Below, piece after piece: positions 8,197-16,177 of a stretch of DNA of 45,880 nt. Origin of the DNA: Microvirga sp. KLBC 81. GTDB lineage: Bacteria > Pseudomonadota > Alphaproteobacteria > Rhizobiales > Beijerinckiaceae. Both the position numbers and the translations under genes were made by a program. Where the stretch lies: positions 1-45,880 of the forward strand of contig NZ_QDAH01000047.1 in NCBI RefSeq assembly GCF_003075415.1. Reading direction: 5' to 3'. The notes below the pieces were generated by a model. It searched no databases, was not told the origin of the DNA, and saw only the letters and a program-made list of their open reading frames with translations. How positions within the stretch are numbered: the stretch's first letter is position 1; every line of letters starts with the position of its first letter.

Positions 8197-9078
8197 GTGC
8201 TCATATTCCTGTCCGCCGCTGGTCTGACGGCCGCGATCTCCTCCACCGGCGCCGAACTTGTCACCCTACAGGATGAGGCTGGCCGCGACCTGTTGTGGAA
8301 CGGTGATCCCGCGGTCTGGGCCGGTCGCGCGCCGCTGCTGTTTCCGATCATTGGCGGCCTGGTCCATGACCACATCATCGTGAACGGCACGGCCTACGCG
8401 CTCAAGCGGCACGGCTTTGCCCGCACCTCCGAGTTCGAGGTGGTGGACGCCACACCTTCTTCCTGTGAGCTACATCTGCGCTCCAGCGCGGCCACACAAC
8501 CGCAATATCCGTTCACTTTCGAATTGGCAGTCACTTATCAGGTCGAGGGGGCGCGCCTGCTGATGATGGCGACGGTGACCAATCCGGGTCCTGATGTGCT
8601 CCCCGCATCCTTTGGTTTTCATCCGGCGTTCTGCTGGCCTTTGCCATATGGCGGTGTCCGTGAGGCGCATGAGATCCGCTTCGAACAGTCCGAGCCCGCG
8701 CCGATCCGTCGGCTCAGGGGCGGGCTCATCGCCCGCGAGCTGTGTCCCAGCCCGGTTGTGAGCGACCGTCTGGTCTTGCGGGATGAGCTCTTTGCCACCG
8801 ACGCTCTGATCTTTGACCGGTTGGGGAGCCAGTCTGTCACCTATGGGGTCCCCGGCCAGCGTGGCCTCGCGCTGCGATTTCGAAACCTGCCCCATCTCGG
8901 AATCTGGACCAAGCCAGGGGCGGGCTTCGTCTGTATCGAGCCCTGGCATGGCTATGCCAGTCCCGAGGACTTCATAGGCGATCTGGCCGAGAAGCCGGGG
9001 ATCGTTCTGATCCCTGTAGGTCACTCCGAGACCTTCGCCATGGCGATTTCTGTGACGCCCCCGCGTAGCAGCGGCTGA
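8197..9078 (+). CDS. Aldose 1-epimerase (galactose mutarotase)-like protein
   Basis: 293 residues from GTG 8197, preceded by GAGG. The start is supported by alignment of its N-terminus (LSAAGLTAAISSTGAELVTL) with the paralogue at 11560-12438 (LSNDHLKAQISSHGAELVRL). Family features include RDLLWNGDPAVWAGRAPLLF, ALKRHGFARTSEFEV with the conserved His, SFGFHPAFCWPL, and HLGIWTKPGAGFVCIEPWHG with the catalytic Glu region. Members of the LacX-like branch interconvert the anomers of aldoses in the cytoplasm; the exact sugar is not readable. It is monocistronic as far as can be seen. It differs from its paralogue in many positions but keeps all key motifs. Confidence 0.88.
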   Translation: MLIFLSAAGLTAAISSTGAELVTLQDEAGRDLLWNGDPAVWAGRAPLLFPIIGGLVHDHIIVNGTAYALKRHGFARTSEFEVVDATPSSCELHLRSSAATQPQYPFTFELAVTYQVEGARLLMMATVTNPGPDVLPASFGFHPAFCWPLPYGGVREAHEIRFEQSEPAPIRRLRGGLIARELCPSPVVSDRLVLRDELFATDALIFDRLGSQSVTYGVPGQRGLALRFRNLPHLGIWTKPGAGFVCIEPWHGYASPEDFIGDLAEKPGIVLIPVGHSETFAMAISVTPPRSSG

Positions 9079-9353
9079 CGCGAAGCGCCGCTGCGGCGGA
9101 GGTGCGGGGCGTTGTTCGCCTGTTGTGAGGCGAGTTGCCCAGCAACCCGGCCGGGCAGGAGGCTGCTCGAACACGGCCATGGGCCGACTCTATCCAGAAC
9201 AGGATCCGACAACCTTATGGAAAGGTCAGCTGGGTATTGTGCCCGTGGGCGTGAGCCGGACCCTCCCTTCCTCTGGCGCGGCGCCCGTAGGCACCTGATC
9301 CCGTGGCCAGGGTCCTGACCTTTGCGCACGAGGCAAACCTGAAGGCACGGTGG

Positions 9354-9986
9354 ATGTCACACACCTCTCCAGTCCGGTCGCCAAAGACGGCCCGGTCACC
9401 CCGACGGCCACGCCGTCCTAGAAACGAGGATTTCCAAGTTCATCCCACGGACCTCGGCTCCCTCTTCGCCAAGCGCCCCCTCGTCTGGGGCGAGGACGAG
9501 GGGGATTATGATACGCTACTCTCGAAGGTCACCGCCGCCATCAGGCCCACCGATGTCATTGAGGCCATGTGGGTCAAGGACATCACGGATTTGACTTGGG
9601 AAGCTCAACGTCTGCGCCGGATCAAGGCAGGGTTGCTGCAGGCGTCGGGTCAGTGTGCTCTGGAAATGTTCCTGGAAGGCCTCCCGCAGCCTGGCCTGAT
9701 TGATGGAGTCCAGTATGACGTGCATCGCCTCGCAAGCGGCTACATGTCTGGCCTCAAACTGGCCGTGACGCTTGTCGAACGTGTCTTGGCCGAGCATGGA
9801 TCGGATGCCGATGGGATGATGGCGTTGGGGCTGGCGAACCGACTGAGTGATTTCGACATGATCGAGCGCATGATCGCGGGAGCTGAGGCCCGGCGTAACC
9901 GGGCGCTCTCAGAACTTGATCGCCGCCGCGAGGCCGCCGCACGCCACTCCCGGCTGCGCGCCACCGATGTCGACGATGTGAGCTAA
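9354..9986 (+). CDS. Protein of unknown function, linked to the STGPR-motif protein
   Basis: 210 residues if started at ATG 9354 (an upstream GTG at 9303 would add 17). The first 30 residues are basic (SPKTARSPRRPRRPRNEDF). The body is helical, with PTDLGSLFAKRPLVWGEDEG, VIEAMWVKDITDLTWEAQRL and a C-terminal Arg-rich helix (AEARRNRALSELDRRREAAA). I believe similar proteins occur next to the following gene in other Rhizobiales, but I know of no function. There is no membrane segment or signal peptide. The stop is 29 bp before the next ATG, so the pair is probably cotranscribed. Confidence 0.65.
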   Translation: MSHTSPVRSPKTARSPRRPRRPRNEDFQVHPTDLGSLFAKRPLVWGEDEGDYDTLLSKVTAAIRPTDVIEAMWVKDITDLTWEAQRLRRIKAGLLQASGQCALEMFLEGLPQPGLIDGVQYDVHRLASGYMSGLKLAVTLVERVLAEHGSDADGMMALGLANRLSDFDMIERMIAGAEARRNRALSELDRRREAAARHSRLRATDVDDVS

Positions 9987-10015
9987 TCGGCCGGTGGCCG
10001 TCAGGGGAGTCTCCA

Positions 10016-10486
10016 ATGTCTTCAACGCGGAAAGTGGCAGCCAACCGAGCGAACGCTCAACGGAGCACCGGTCCCCGCTCCGCAACAGGCAAGCAGCGCT
10101 CGCGTCTCAACGCTTTCAAGCATGGCCTTGCCACGCCCATATCGGCCGATCCAGTACTCTCGCGCGAGGTAACGCACCTGACACAGGCTCTCGCCGGTAC
10201 GGACGAGCGCGATCCTCGGATCATGCAGGCCGCCGCTGATGTGGCTGACGGGGCCATCGCCGTGATAAGGGCACGTCGTGCCAAAGAGGGACTCTTTGAC
10301 ATCCTGGTTCGCCATCCTGAGGCGCTGATGGTCATCGGCGATTCCCTGCTGAAGGGTCTGGACCAGTTGGCTCGGTACGAACGCCGGGCCCTGTCGCAGC
10401 GGAACACGGCCCTGCGAGCCTTCGATGAGGTGCGCAGGGCTCAACATGAAGCTCTCGCCGCACGTGACATCGGTTATATAGATTGA
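10016..10486 (+). CDS. STGPR-motif protein of unknown function
   Basis: 156 residues from ATG 10016, with CAGGGGAG as a good ribosome-binding site. The N-terminus carries the unmistakable block NRANAQRSTGPRSATG, then RSRLNAFKHGL, a motif found in many multi-copy proteins of Rhizobiales, Acidobacteria and Planctomycetes whose role is not established. The rest is helical and charged (IRARRAKEGLFDILVR, LARYERRALSQRNTALRAFD). The basic N-terminus suggests nucleic-acid contact, but that is inference. It follows the 9354-9986 gene closely. Confidence 0.72.
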   Translation: MSSTRKVAANRANAQRSTGPRSATGKQRSRLNAFKHGLATPISADPVLSREVTHLTQALAGTDERDPRIMQAAADVADGAIAVIRARRAKEGLFDILVRHPEALMVIGDSLLKGLDQLARYERRALSQRNTALRAFDEVRRAQHEALAARDIGYID

Positions 10487-10584
10487 ATTGGACCCGTTGA
10501 GGAAGGCTTGTAGCAAAAATCACAAACGATTACTTAGCCGAATAATTATTGGGGTCCTAGCGCTGGATCTGGAGTTTTACTCGC

Positions 10585-11205
10585 TTGACAATGAGATGGA
10601 TTTGGCAGAACGAACCCAAATACGGGCTCTGGGATGCCTCGCCGCGCAATGAGGCCGGCAATGCGCTTCGCGGCAATGTCGAAGTCGTTGAGGCTCGCAA
10701 CAGCCTCATTCACAGTGACGACATCCTCACCACTGTTGTCGGCCTCGATGATGTCGTCGTCGTCGCCAAGCCCGATGCGGTCTTGGTAACCTCACGCAGC
10801 CGTTCCGAGATGGTGAAGGATCTCGTGGTCTCCATGCGCGCCAAGCAGCGCCCCGAGGCCAGCGAACACATCCGCATGTACCATCCGTGGGGCTGGTATC
10901 AGCGCATCGACCACGGCTCCCGCTTCCAGGTGAAACGCATCATGGTGAAGCCGGGAGGACGCCTCTCGTTGCAGAAGCATCATCACCGCGCAGAGCACTG
11001 GGTGGTTGTGAAGGGCACGGCCGAAGTGACCGTGAACGAGAATGTGTCTCTCGTGCACGAAAACGAGTCCATCTACATCCCGATCGGTTCCATGCACCGC
11101 CTCGTCAATCCGGGCCGCATTCCGCTTGAGGTGATCGAAGTTCAGGTAGGCAGCTATACAGGCGAGGATGACATCATTCGCGTCGAGGATATCTACGGCC
11201 GCTAA
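10585..11205 (+). CDS. Truncated ManC: C-terminal mannose-6-phosphate isomerase (cupin) part only
   Basis: 206 residues from TTG 10585 (GGAG ten bases upstream; ATG 10591 is the alternative). Residues 95-206 are the cupin isomerase domain of bifunctional mannose-1-phosphate guanylyltransferase / mannose-6-phosphate isomerases: HPWGWYQRIDHGSRFQVKRI, KPGGRLSLQKHHHRAEHWVV, NESIYIPIGSMHRLVNPG and VQVGSYTGEDDIIRVED. Residues 10-85 match the linker that normally follows the nucleotidyltransferase domain (NSLIHSDDILTTVVGLDDVV, AVLVTSRSRSEMVKDLV). The whole GTP-binding catalytic domain, over 250 residues, is absent, and the ~100 bases upstream do not encode it. It may be a functional isolated isomerase or a 5'-deleted pseudogene. 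A strong terminator follows. Confidence 0.82.
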   Translation: MTMRWIWQNEPKYGLWDASPRNEAGNALRGNVEVVEARNSLIHSDDILTTVVGLDDVVVVAKPDAVLVTSRSRSEMVKDLVVSMRAKQRPEASEHIRMYHPWGWYQRIDHGSRFQVKRIMVKPGGRLSLQKHHHRAEHWVVVKGTAEVTVNENVSLVHENESIYIPIGSMHRLVNPGRIPLEVIEVQVGSYTGEDDIIRVEDIYGR

Positions 11206-11233
11206 GACGGCCCCTCACCAAGGCTTCATCAGC

Positions 11234-11266
11234 GGCTCCGGTCTCGATTGAGACCGGAGCCTTTTT
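11234..11266 (+). terminator. Rho-independent terminator of the truncated manC
   Basis: A 12-bp GC-rich stem (11234-11245 with 11250-11261, core GGCTCCGGTCTC) with a GATT loop is followed by TTTTT. It lies 29 bases after the stop codon. Confidence 0.9.
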
Positions 11267-11325
11267 GTTTGAGCGATCCCGCGCTTCCGGCGCGTCGTGG
11301 TTAAAAAGTCGCTCCGGCTATTCGC

Positions 11326-11562
11326 TAGAGCATCGTGCGGAACCGAAGGTCCGCGTCAGCGAAAAGTGGATCCGGTTTTCCGCTCTCAACGATGCTCTCA
11401 TTGTAGGAGAAAGCATCGGATCGGTCCCAAAAGTGCAAATCCACTTTTGGGTCCGATGCTGTAGTGCGGACCTCCGGTTCGCGCAAACGATGCGCTCATG
11501 AAAGGAAGTGAACATCGGATCAATCCCAAAAGTGGGAGCCACTTTTCACATCCGATGCTCTA
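11326..11562. repeat. Cluster of three palindromic intergenic repeats
   Basis: Three imperfect inverted repeats stand in a row: about 11326-11397, 11411-11458 and 11511-11562. The second and third share CATCGGATC..CCCAAAAGTG at one arm and CCACTTTT..TCCGATGCT at the other. The first is a more diverged relative (AGCATCGTGCGGAACC, AAAAGTGGATCCGG). Such AGCATCGGA..AAAAGTGG elements are dispersed in many Rhizobiales genomes. They fill the convergent gap between manC and the second epimerase gene. Confidence 0.8.
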
Positions 11563-12438
11563 GGCAGCGCTGGGCGGATCGACTTCGATCTCCATCGAAA
11601 AGTCGCGGCTTTCACCGGCAGGGATCATCACGATGCCGGGTTTGTCCTTGAGTTCGCCTTCGAACCCGACAGGATCGGCATAGCCCTGCCAGGGCTCGAT
11701 GCAGACATATCCCGCGCCGGGCTTCGTCCAGATGCCGAGATGCGGCATGTCAGGGAAGGATATTGTGATGGCGCGATGGCCTGGAACACCATAGCGAACC
11801 TGACGGCTCGCAAGCTCGCTCCACACGAGCGCACCGTCTTGAAACAGATCGTCGTGGAGTTGCAGGCGGTCACCATGCACCGGTGTCGGGCGCAAGGCTG
11901 CCCCGATCAATCCATCGGACAGCGTATGCAACGAGGCCGGCTCCGCAGCCTCGAAGCGGATCTCATGGGCATTGCGCTCGCCGCCATAGGGCAGCGGCCA
12001 GCGCAGGGCCGGATGGAAGCCGAATGAGACGGGGATGGAGCGACTCTCCGGATTCAGGATCGATGCGACGAGGGTCAGTCGTCCTCCATCGAGCCGATAG
12101 GCCATGTCAAATCTGAAATCGAAGGGAAATTGCTCGCGCGTGGCGTCGCTCGCGTTCAGGCGAAACCGGCAGAATTCTGGGGCCGCATCGACAATCTCGA
12201 AAGCCAAGGTGCGGGCAAACCCGTGCTGCTTCATGGAGTAGGCGCGCCCCTCGATGCGCGCTTGGTCATTCCGCAAGCGGCCGACGATCGGGAAGAGGAG
12301 AGGGGAACGTCCCGTCCAGAACGCCGGATCGCCATCCCACAGCAGATCCCGGCCCTGATCGTCGCATAGGCGGACCAGTTCCGCGCCATGTGAGGAAATC
12401 TGGGCCTTGAGATGATCGTTAGACAGCGTGACCGTCAT
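11560..12438 (-). CDS. Aldose 1-epimerase (galactose mutarotase)-like protein, second copy
   Basis: 292 residues from ATG 12438 (MTVTLSNDHLKAQISSHGAE); the open frame extends upstream but the added residues do not match the family. Motifs run in the same order as in the copy at 8197-9078: RDLLWDGDPAFWTGRSPLLF, SMKQHGFARTLAFEIV, SFGFHPALRWPLPYGGERNA, and HLGIWTKPGAGYVCIEPWQG. It is a cytoplasmic enzyme of the LacX-like branch that interconverts sugar anomers. The pair is convergent about 2.5 kb apart, with unrelated genes between, so this is an old duplication or two independent acquisitions rather than a fresh tandem copy. The stop codon lies next to the palindromic repeat cluster. Confidence 0.9.
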   Translation of the reverse strand: MTVTLSNDHLKAQISSHGAELVRLCDDQGRDLLWDGDPAFWTGRSPLLFPIVGRLRNDQARIEGRAYSMKQHGFARTLAFEIVDAAPEFCRFRLNASDATREQFPFDFRFDMAYRLDGGRLTLVASILNPESRSIPVSFGFHPALRWPLPYGGERNAHEIRFEAAEPASLHTLSDGLIGAALRPTPVHGDRLQLHDDLFQDGALVWSELASRQVRYGVPGHRAITISFPDMPHLGIWTKPGAGYVCIEPWQGYADPVGFEGELKDKPGIVMIPAGESRDFSMEIEVDPPSAA

Positions 12439-12596
12439 CGCGTGCTCCTGAGATGCTGCTGGCTTTCGGCCGTGAGTGTAGCGCAAGGTTCGAGAAGCGG
12501 GAGCCTTAAAGCCAAAAGCCCTGCCGTTCACGGTGATCTTTTGTCGTTCTCGGGAGTTGTGCCCCCTCTGGGTTCAACAGGAGGGAACAAGGCGGG

Positions 12597-13544
12597 ATGG
12601 GATCCAACGGAGACATTCTCGACTGCCTGATCGTCGGCGGCGGGCCGGCCGGGCTCACGACGGGGCTTTATCTGGCGCGATTCAAGCGCCGCTTCCTCAT
12701 CGTCGACAGCGGGACCCCGCGGGCTGCCTGGATCCCGACCAGCCACAACATCCCGATGTTCGCGGATGGAATCTCAGGCCAGGATCTTCTCGCCCGCGCG
12801 CGCACCAATCTCGAGCAATATGGCAAGTGCATCCGAGGCGGGCGGGTGACGGGCCTGCGCAAGCAGCCTGATCGCTTCATCGCGCTTGTCGAGCACGATG
12901 ATGGCGGCACGAGCCAGATCGCGGCGAAGCGCGTGGTGCTCGCCACGGGCGCGGTCGACATCGAGCCCGATCTGCCAGACGTGCCCAATGCCGTGCAGCG
13001 CGGTCTCGTGCGCTATTGCCCTATCTGCGACGGCTATGAGTCGCGCGACCAGAAGATCGCCGTCATCGCCTATGGCGCTCATGGTCTGGGAGAGGCAGTG
13101 TTCATTGCGCGCACCTATTCCCGCGACGTGACCTTGCTCACCCTCGGTCAGCATCTGGAGCTGAATGAAGATCAGCGGGCTAGGCTCGACGAGCATGGCA
13201 TCAAGGTGGTCGAGGCTCCCGTCGAGTCCCTCGATATGGAAAATGATCGCATCACCGCGCTTCACGTGGGCGGCAAGGAGCATCGCTTCGACGTGCTCTA
13301 TTCGGCGCTGGGCCTCCAATACCGCTCCGATCTCGCCCTGTCGCTCGGGGCCGAACACGATCGGTCAGGCAGTCTGATCGTCGACGAGCACTGCCAGACG
13401 AGCGTGAAGGGGCTCTACGCCGCAGGCGATATCGTGCGCGGCATCGACCAGATCGTGGTCGGCATGGCTCACGCTGCCCAAGCCGCCACGCATATCCATA
13501 ATCATTGCGATCTGCCGACCGAAGACGAGCCGGGCGGGGCGTGA
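12597..13544 (+). CDS. Thioredoxin-reductase-like FAD/NAD(P)-dependent oxidoreductase
   Basis: 315 residues from ATG 12597, with a purine-rich AAGGCGGG just upstream. The FAD-binding motif is LIVGGGPAGLTTGLYLARF at residues 10-28. ATGAVDIEPDLPD marks the central strand, YCPICDGYE at about 140 is the redox-active Cys-x-x-Cys, the second dinucleotide region follows (KIAVIAYGAHGLGEAVFIA), and GLYAAGDIVRGIDQIVVGMA closes the FAD site. The second nucleotide motif is modified (AYGAHG instead of GGGxSG), so cofactor use may differ from classical TrxB. The protein is cytosolic. Its substrate may be thioredoxin or another disulfide; no thioredoxin gene is adjacent. Confidence 0.87.
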   Translation: MGSNGDILDCLIVGGGPAGLTTGLYLARFKRRFLIVDSGTPRAAWIPTSHNIPMFADGISGQDLLARARTNLEQYGKCIRGGRVTGLRKQPDRFIALVEHDDGGTSQIAAKRVVLATGAVDIEPDLPDVPNAVQRGLVRYCPICDGYESRDQKIAVIAYGAHGLGEAVFIARTYSRDVTLLTLGQHLELNEDQRARLDEHGIKVVEAPVESLDMENDRITALHVGGKEHRFDVLYSALGLQYRSDLALSLGAEHDRSGSLIVDEHCQTSVKGLYAAGDIVRGIDQIVVGMAHAAQAATHIHNHCDLPTEDEPGGA

Positions 13545-13549
13545 GGCTG

Positions 13550-14569
13550 TCAGACGAGAGCTCTCGCGAGCAGGGGCAGGCTCACATCCATGCGGTAATC
13601 GATCGACGAATGATTGTCGGGAAATTCCTCATAGGTGTGAGTGATGCCGGCGGCCTCGAGCTTACGATGCAACTGCCGCGAACCGTAGACCATGTTGTAC
13701 TGATCCACGTCTCCGCAATCGATGTAGAAGGCCTTCAGCTTCTTCAGGTTGGCCTGCATCTTGGAGTCGTCGGCCATGCGCAGCGGATCCCAGCGCAGCC
13801 AGTTGGACCAGCGCTCCTCGATGACCTCGCAGGTGTGGAGATCGACGGGCAGCCGGATGCCGCAGAAGTGGTTCGGGTCCGGGTCGAAACTCGCGGCTTG
13901 GGCGAGGATCATCAGCACATGCCAATCCTGGTCCTTAGCCTTTGGTCCCTGCTCGAACTTGCTTAAGAAAGTGTCGATGGACATGCCATGGCCCGCAAGA
14001 TGCCTGAGCGCGCTTGCGAACTCGCCGAGGTGGTAGAGGTATTCGAAGCCCACATCGCCGGAATGGGAGGCTGCCGCCGACCAGACCGAGCCGCCATGGC
14101 GAAGGGCATGGACGAGGGCGCCGTAGCCGCCCGAGCTCTTGCCGAACACGCCCCGGCGTCCGTCTCCGCCACAGCCGAAGCGCTCCTCCACGAAGGGCAG
14201 CATCTCGCGGATGAGGAAGGTCTCCCAGGCGCCCATCGCAGCGCTGTCGACATATTGGTTGCCGCCAAGGCGCGTGAAGCAATCGGGGAAGGCCACCACG
14301 ACCGGAGGCATCGCGCCTGTCCCGATCAGACGGTCGAGACGCTCCGGGACGTTCTCGCCATAGTTCTTCCAGTTGGTATGAGCGGGCCCGCCTGCCGTAT
14401 AGCCCACGAGGTCGACAAGGAGCGGGAGGCCCCGTCCGTCATGGCCGGCTGGCACATAGACGTCGATCCGCCGCCGTGTGGGATCACCGAGAAGGTTCCC
14501 TTTGAGGCACTCGCTGTCGATCCGGAGGCTGTGCACCACGCCTTCCGGCACGTTCTGGTCCTTGCGCAT
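13550..14569 (-). CDS. Alpha/beta-hydrolase esterase (enterochelin esterase / esterase D type)
   Basis: 339 residues from ATG 14569, with GAGG upstream. The nucleophile elbow is GKSSGGYGALVHAL (G-x-S-x-G), an oxyanion-like stretch VDLVGYTAGGPAHTNWKN precedes it, PPVVVAFPDCFTRLGGNQYV is typical of the putative esterase family, and a terminal His candidate lies in EEFPDNHSSIDYRMD. The family includes Fes, acetyl-xylan esterases and S-formylglutathione hydrolases; the substrate cannot be told here. No signal peptide is visible, so it is probably cytoplasmic. It converges on the flavoprotein gene with a 5-bp gap between the stops. Confidence 0.83.
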   Translation of the reverse strand: MRKDQNVPEGVVHSLRIDSECLKGNLLGDPTRRRIDVYVPAGHDGRGLPLLVDLVGYTAGGPAHTNWKNYGENVPERLDRLIGTGAMPPVVVAFPDCFTRLGGNQYVDSAAMGAWETFLIREMLPFVEERFGCGGDGRRGVFGKSSGGYGALVHALRHGGSVWSAAASHSGDVGFEYLYHLGEFASALRHLAGHGMSIDTFLSKFEQGPKAKDQDWHVLMILAQAASFDPDPNHFCGIRLPVDLHTCEVIEERWSNWLRWDPLRMADDSKMQANLKKLKAFYIDCGDVDQYNMVYGSRQLHRKLEAAGITHTYEEFPDNHSSIDYRMDVSLPLLARALV

Positions 14570-14735
14570 CGCTGATCCTCATGGCTCGTGAACGGGAAAT
14601 GATGTGACGGCCGAATGGATCCTTGTCCAGAATCGGGCGCTTTGCAGCAGTTAATAAGTCATTTCAGGCGCTAGCCATTTGTCCATGCCTGGCACTAGGG
14701 TGCCGCCTCAAGCGTCATGTCTGGGGGAGTTAGTT

Positions 14736-16064
14736 ATGACCGACAGTTTCTTGCCACGATGGACCTTGAAGACTGAAGGCACCATCATGCCCGACGAAAG
14801 GCTGCCGACGGGCCAGATGGTCGTCGTGGGCCTGCAGCATGTGGTCGCCATGTTCGGAGCCACGGTGCTGGCGCCCATCCTGATGGGCTTCGATCCGAAT
14901 GTTTCCATCCTGTTTTCCGGCCTCGCGACCCTGATCTTCTTCTTCGTGGTGGGCGGCCAGGTACCGAGTTATCTGGGCTCGAGCTTCGCCTTCATCGGCC
15001 CCGTTCTGGTCGCGACCGGCGCAGCCGTCGGCAGCCCGAACCCGAACCTTCCCGTGGCGCTTGGCGGCATCATCGCGGCCGGCGCGCTCTATTTCCTCAT
15101 CGGCCTCGTCGTTCAGATGGCGGGTCACCGCTGGATCGAGCGGCTCATGCCGCCGGTCGTGACCGGCGCCATCGTCGCCGCCATCGGCCTCGTGCTGGCT
15201 CCCGTCGCCATCAACAGCGCTTCAGGCATCACGCCAGACAACGCGAACGGCTCCGATTTCGCCCGCTGGATTGCGCTTGCGACGGCTCTGTCCGTTGGCA
15301 TTGTCGCAGTCTATGCGCCGGGCATGGCGCGCCGTCTTCCGGTCCTGCTCGGCGGCGCGCTCGGCTACCTGATCTACTACATCTTCGCGAACCTCATGGG
15401 CTATGGAACGCCCATCGACTTCTCGAAGATCGGGCAGGCGGCCTGGTTCGGCTTGCCGTCCTTCCAGAGCCCCGTCTTCGACATGAAGGCGGTGAGCCTG
15501 ATCGCGCCCGTGGCGATCATCCTGGTGGCCGAGAACCTCGGGCACATCAAGGCTATCGGCGCCATGACGGGCCGCAACCTCGATCCCTATCTCGGCCGCG
15601 CCTTCATGGGCGACGGTCTGGCCACGATGCTATCGGGTGCCGCTGGCGGCACGGGCATGACCACTTACGCCGAGAACATGGGCGTGATGGCCGTGACCCG
15701 CATCTACTCCACACTGGTCTTCGTGATCGCCGCGGCGTTTGCGCTGCTGCTCGGCCTCTCGCCGAAGTTCGGCGCCTTCATCGGCACCATTCCGGGGCCG
15801 GTGCTCGGCGGCCTGTCCATCGTGGTGTTCGGCCTCATTGCCGCAACGGCTGGCCGCATCTGGGTCGAGAACAAGGTGGACTTCTCGAATCCGCGCAACC
15901 TCATCACCGTCGCGGTCGCCCTGATCCTCGGAGCCGGCAACTTCAAGCTGAACATTGCAGGCTTCACCCTCGACGGCATCGGCACGGCCACCTTCGGTGC
16001 GATCATTCTCTATCACGTCCTGAATATGGTGACGGCTCGCGCCGCTGAACCCCGGCACGTTTGA
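14736..16064 (+). CDS. Uracil/xanthine permease, NCS2 family (UraA/RutG-like)
   Basis: 442 residues from ATG 14736, which has a strong TGGGGGAG ribosome-binding site 7 bases upstream. About 14 hydrophobic segments are present. NCS2 markers include GLQHVVAMFGATVLAPILMG near the start, PSYLGSSFAFIGPVL, ENLGHIKAIGAMTGRNLDPY in the substrate-binding helix (the conserved Glu followed by GH), and GGTGMTTYAENMGVMAVTR (the NxG block). It imports uracil or a related nucleobase by proton symport across the cytoplasmic membrane. No pyrimidine-degradation genes are adjacent, so its regulation is unknown. Confidence 0.92.
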   Translation: MTDSFLPRWTLKTEGTIMPDERLPTGQMVVVGLQHVVAMFGATVLAPILMGFDPNVSILFSGLATLIFFFVVGGQVPSYLGSSFAFIGPVLVATGAAVGSPNPNLPVALGGIIAAGALYFLIGLVVQMAGHRWIERLMPPVVTGAIVAAIGLVLAPVAINSASGITPDNANGSDFARWIALATALSVGIVAVYAPGMARRLPVLLGGALGYLIYYIFANLMGYGTPIDFSKIGQAAWFGLPSFQSPVFDMKAVSLIAPVAIILVAENLGHIKAIGAMTGRNLDPYLGRAFMGDGLATMLSGAAGGTGMTTYAENMGVMAVTRIYSTLVFVIAAAFALLLGLSPKFGAFIGTIPGPVLGGLSIVVFGLIAATAGRIWVENKVDFSNPRNLITVAVALILGAGNFKLNIAGFTLDGIGTATFGAIILYHVLNMVTARAAEPRHV

Positions 16065-16073
16065 AAGCGCGCA

Positions 16074-16098
16074 GGAACACGCTTTCGGAGCCTGCGTT
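16074..16098 (+). promoter_or_regulatory. EcfG promoter of the SDR gene
   Basis: GGAAC (16074-16078), a 16-bp spacer and CGTT (16095-16098) match the EcfG consensus of alphaproteobacterial stress promoters exactly. It lies 79 bases before ATG 16178. Confidence 0.8.
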
Positions 16099-16177
16099 GA
16101 GCCTCAACGCGGGCTTCTCCTTTTTCCGAAGGATCAGACAAGAGCCCGCATCACTCTCTCCAAAATGGGATGATGCC

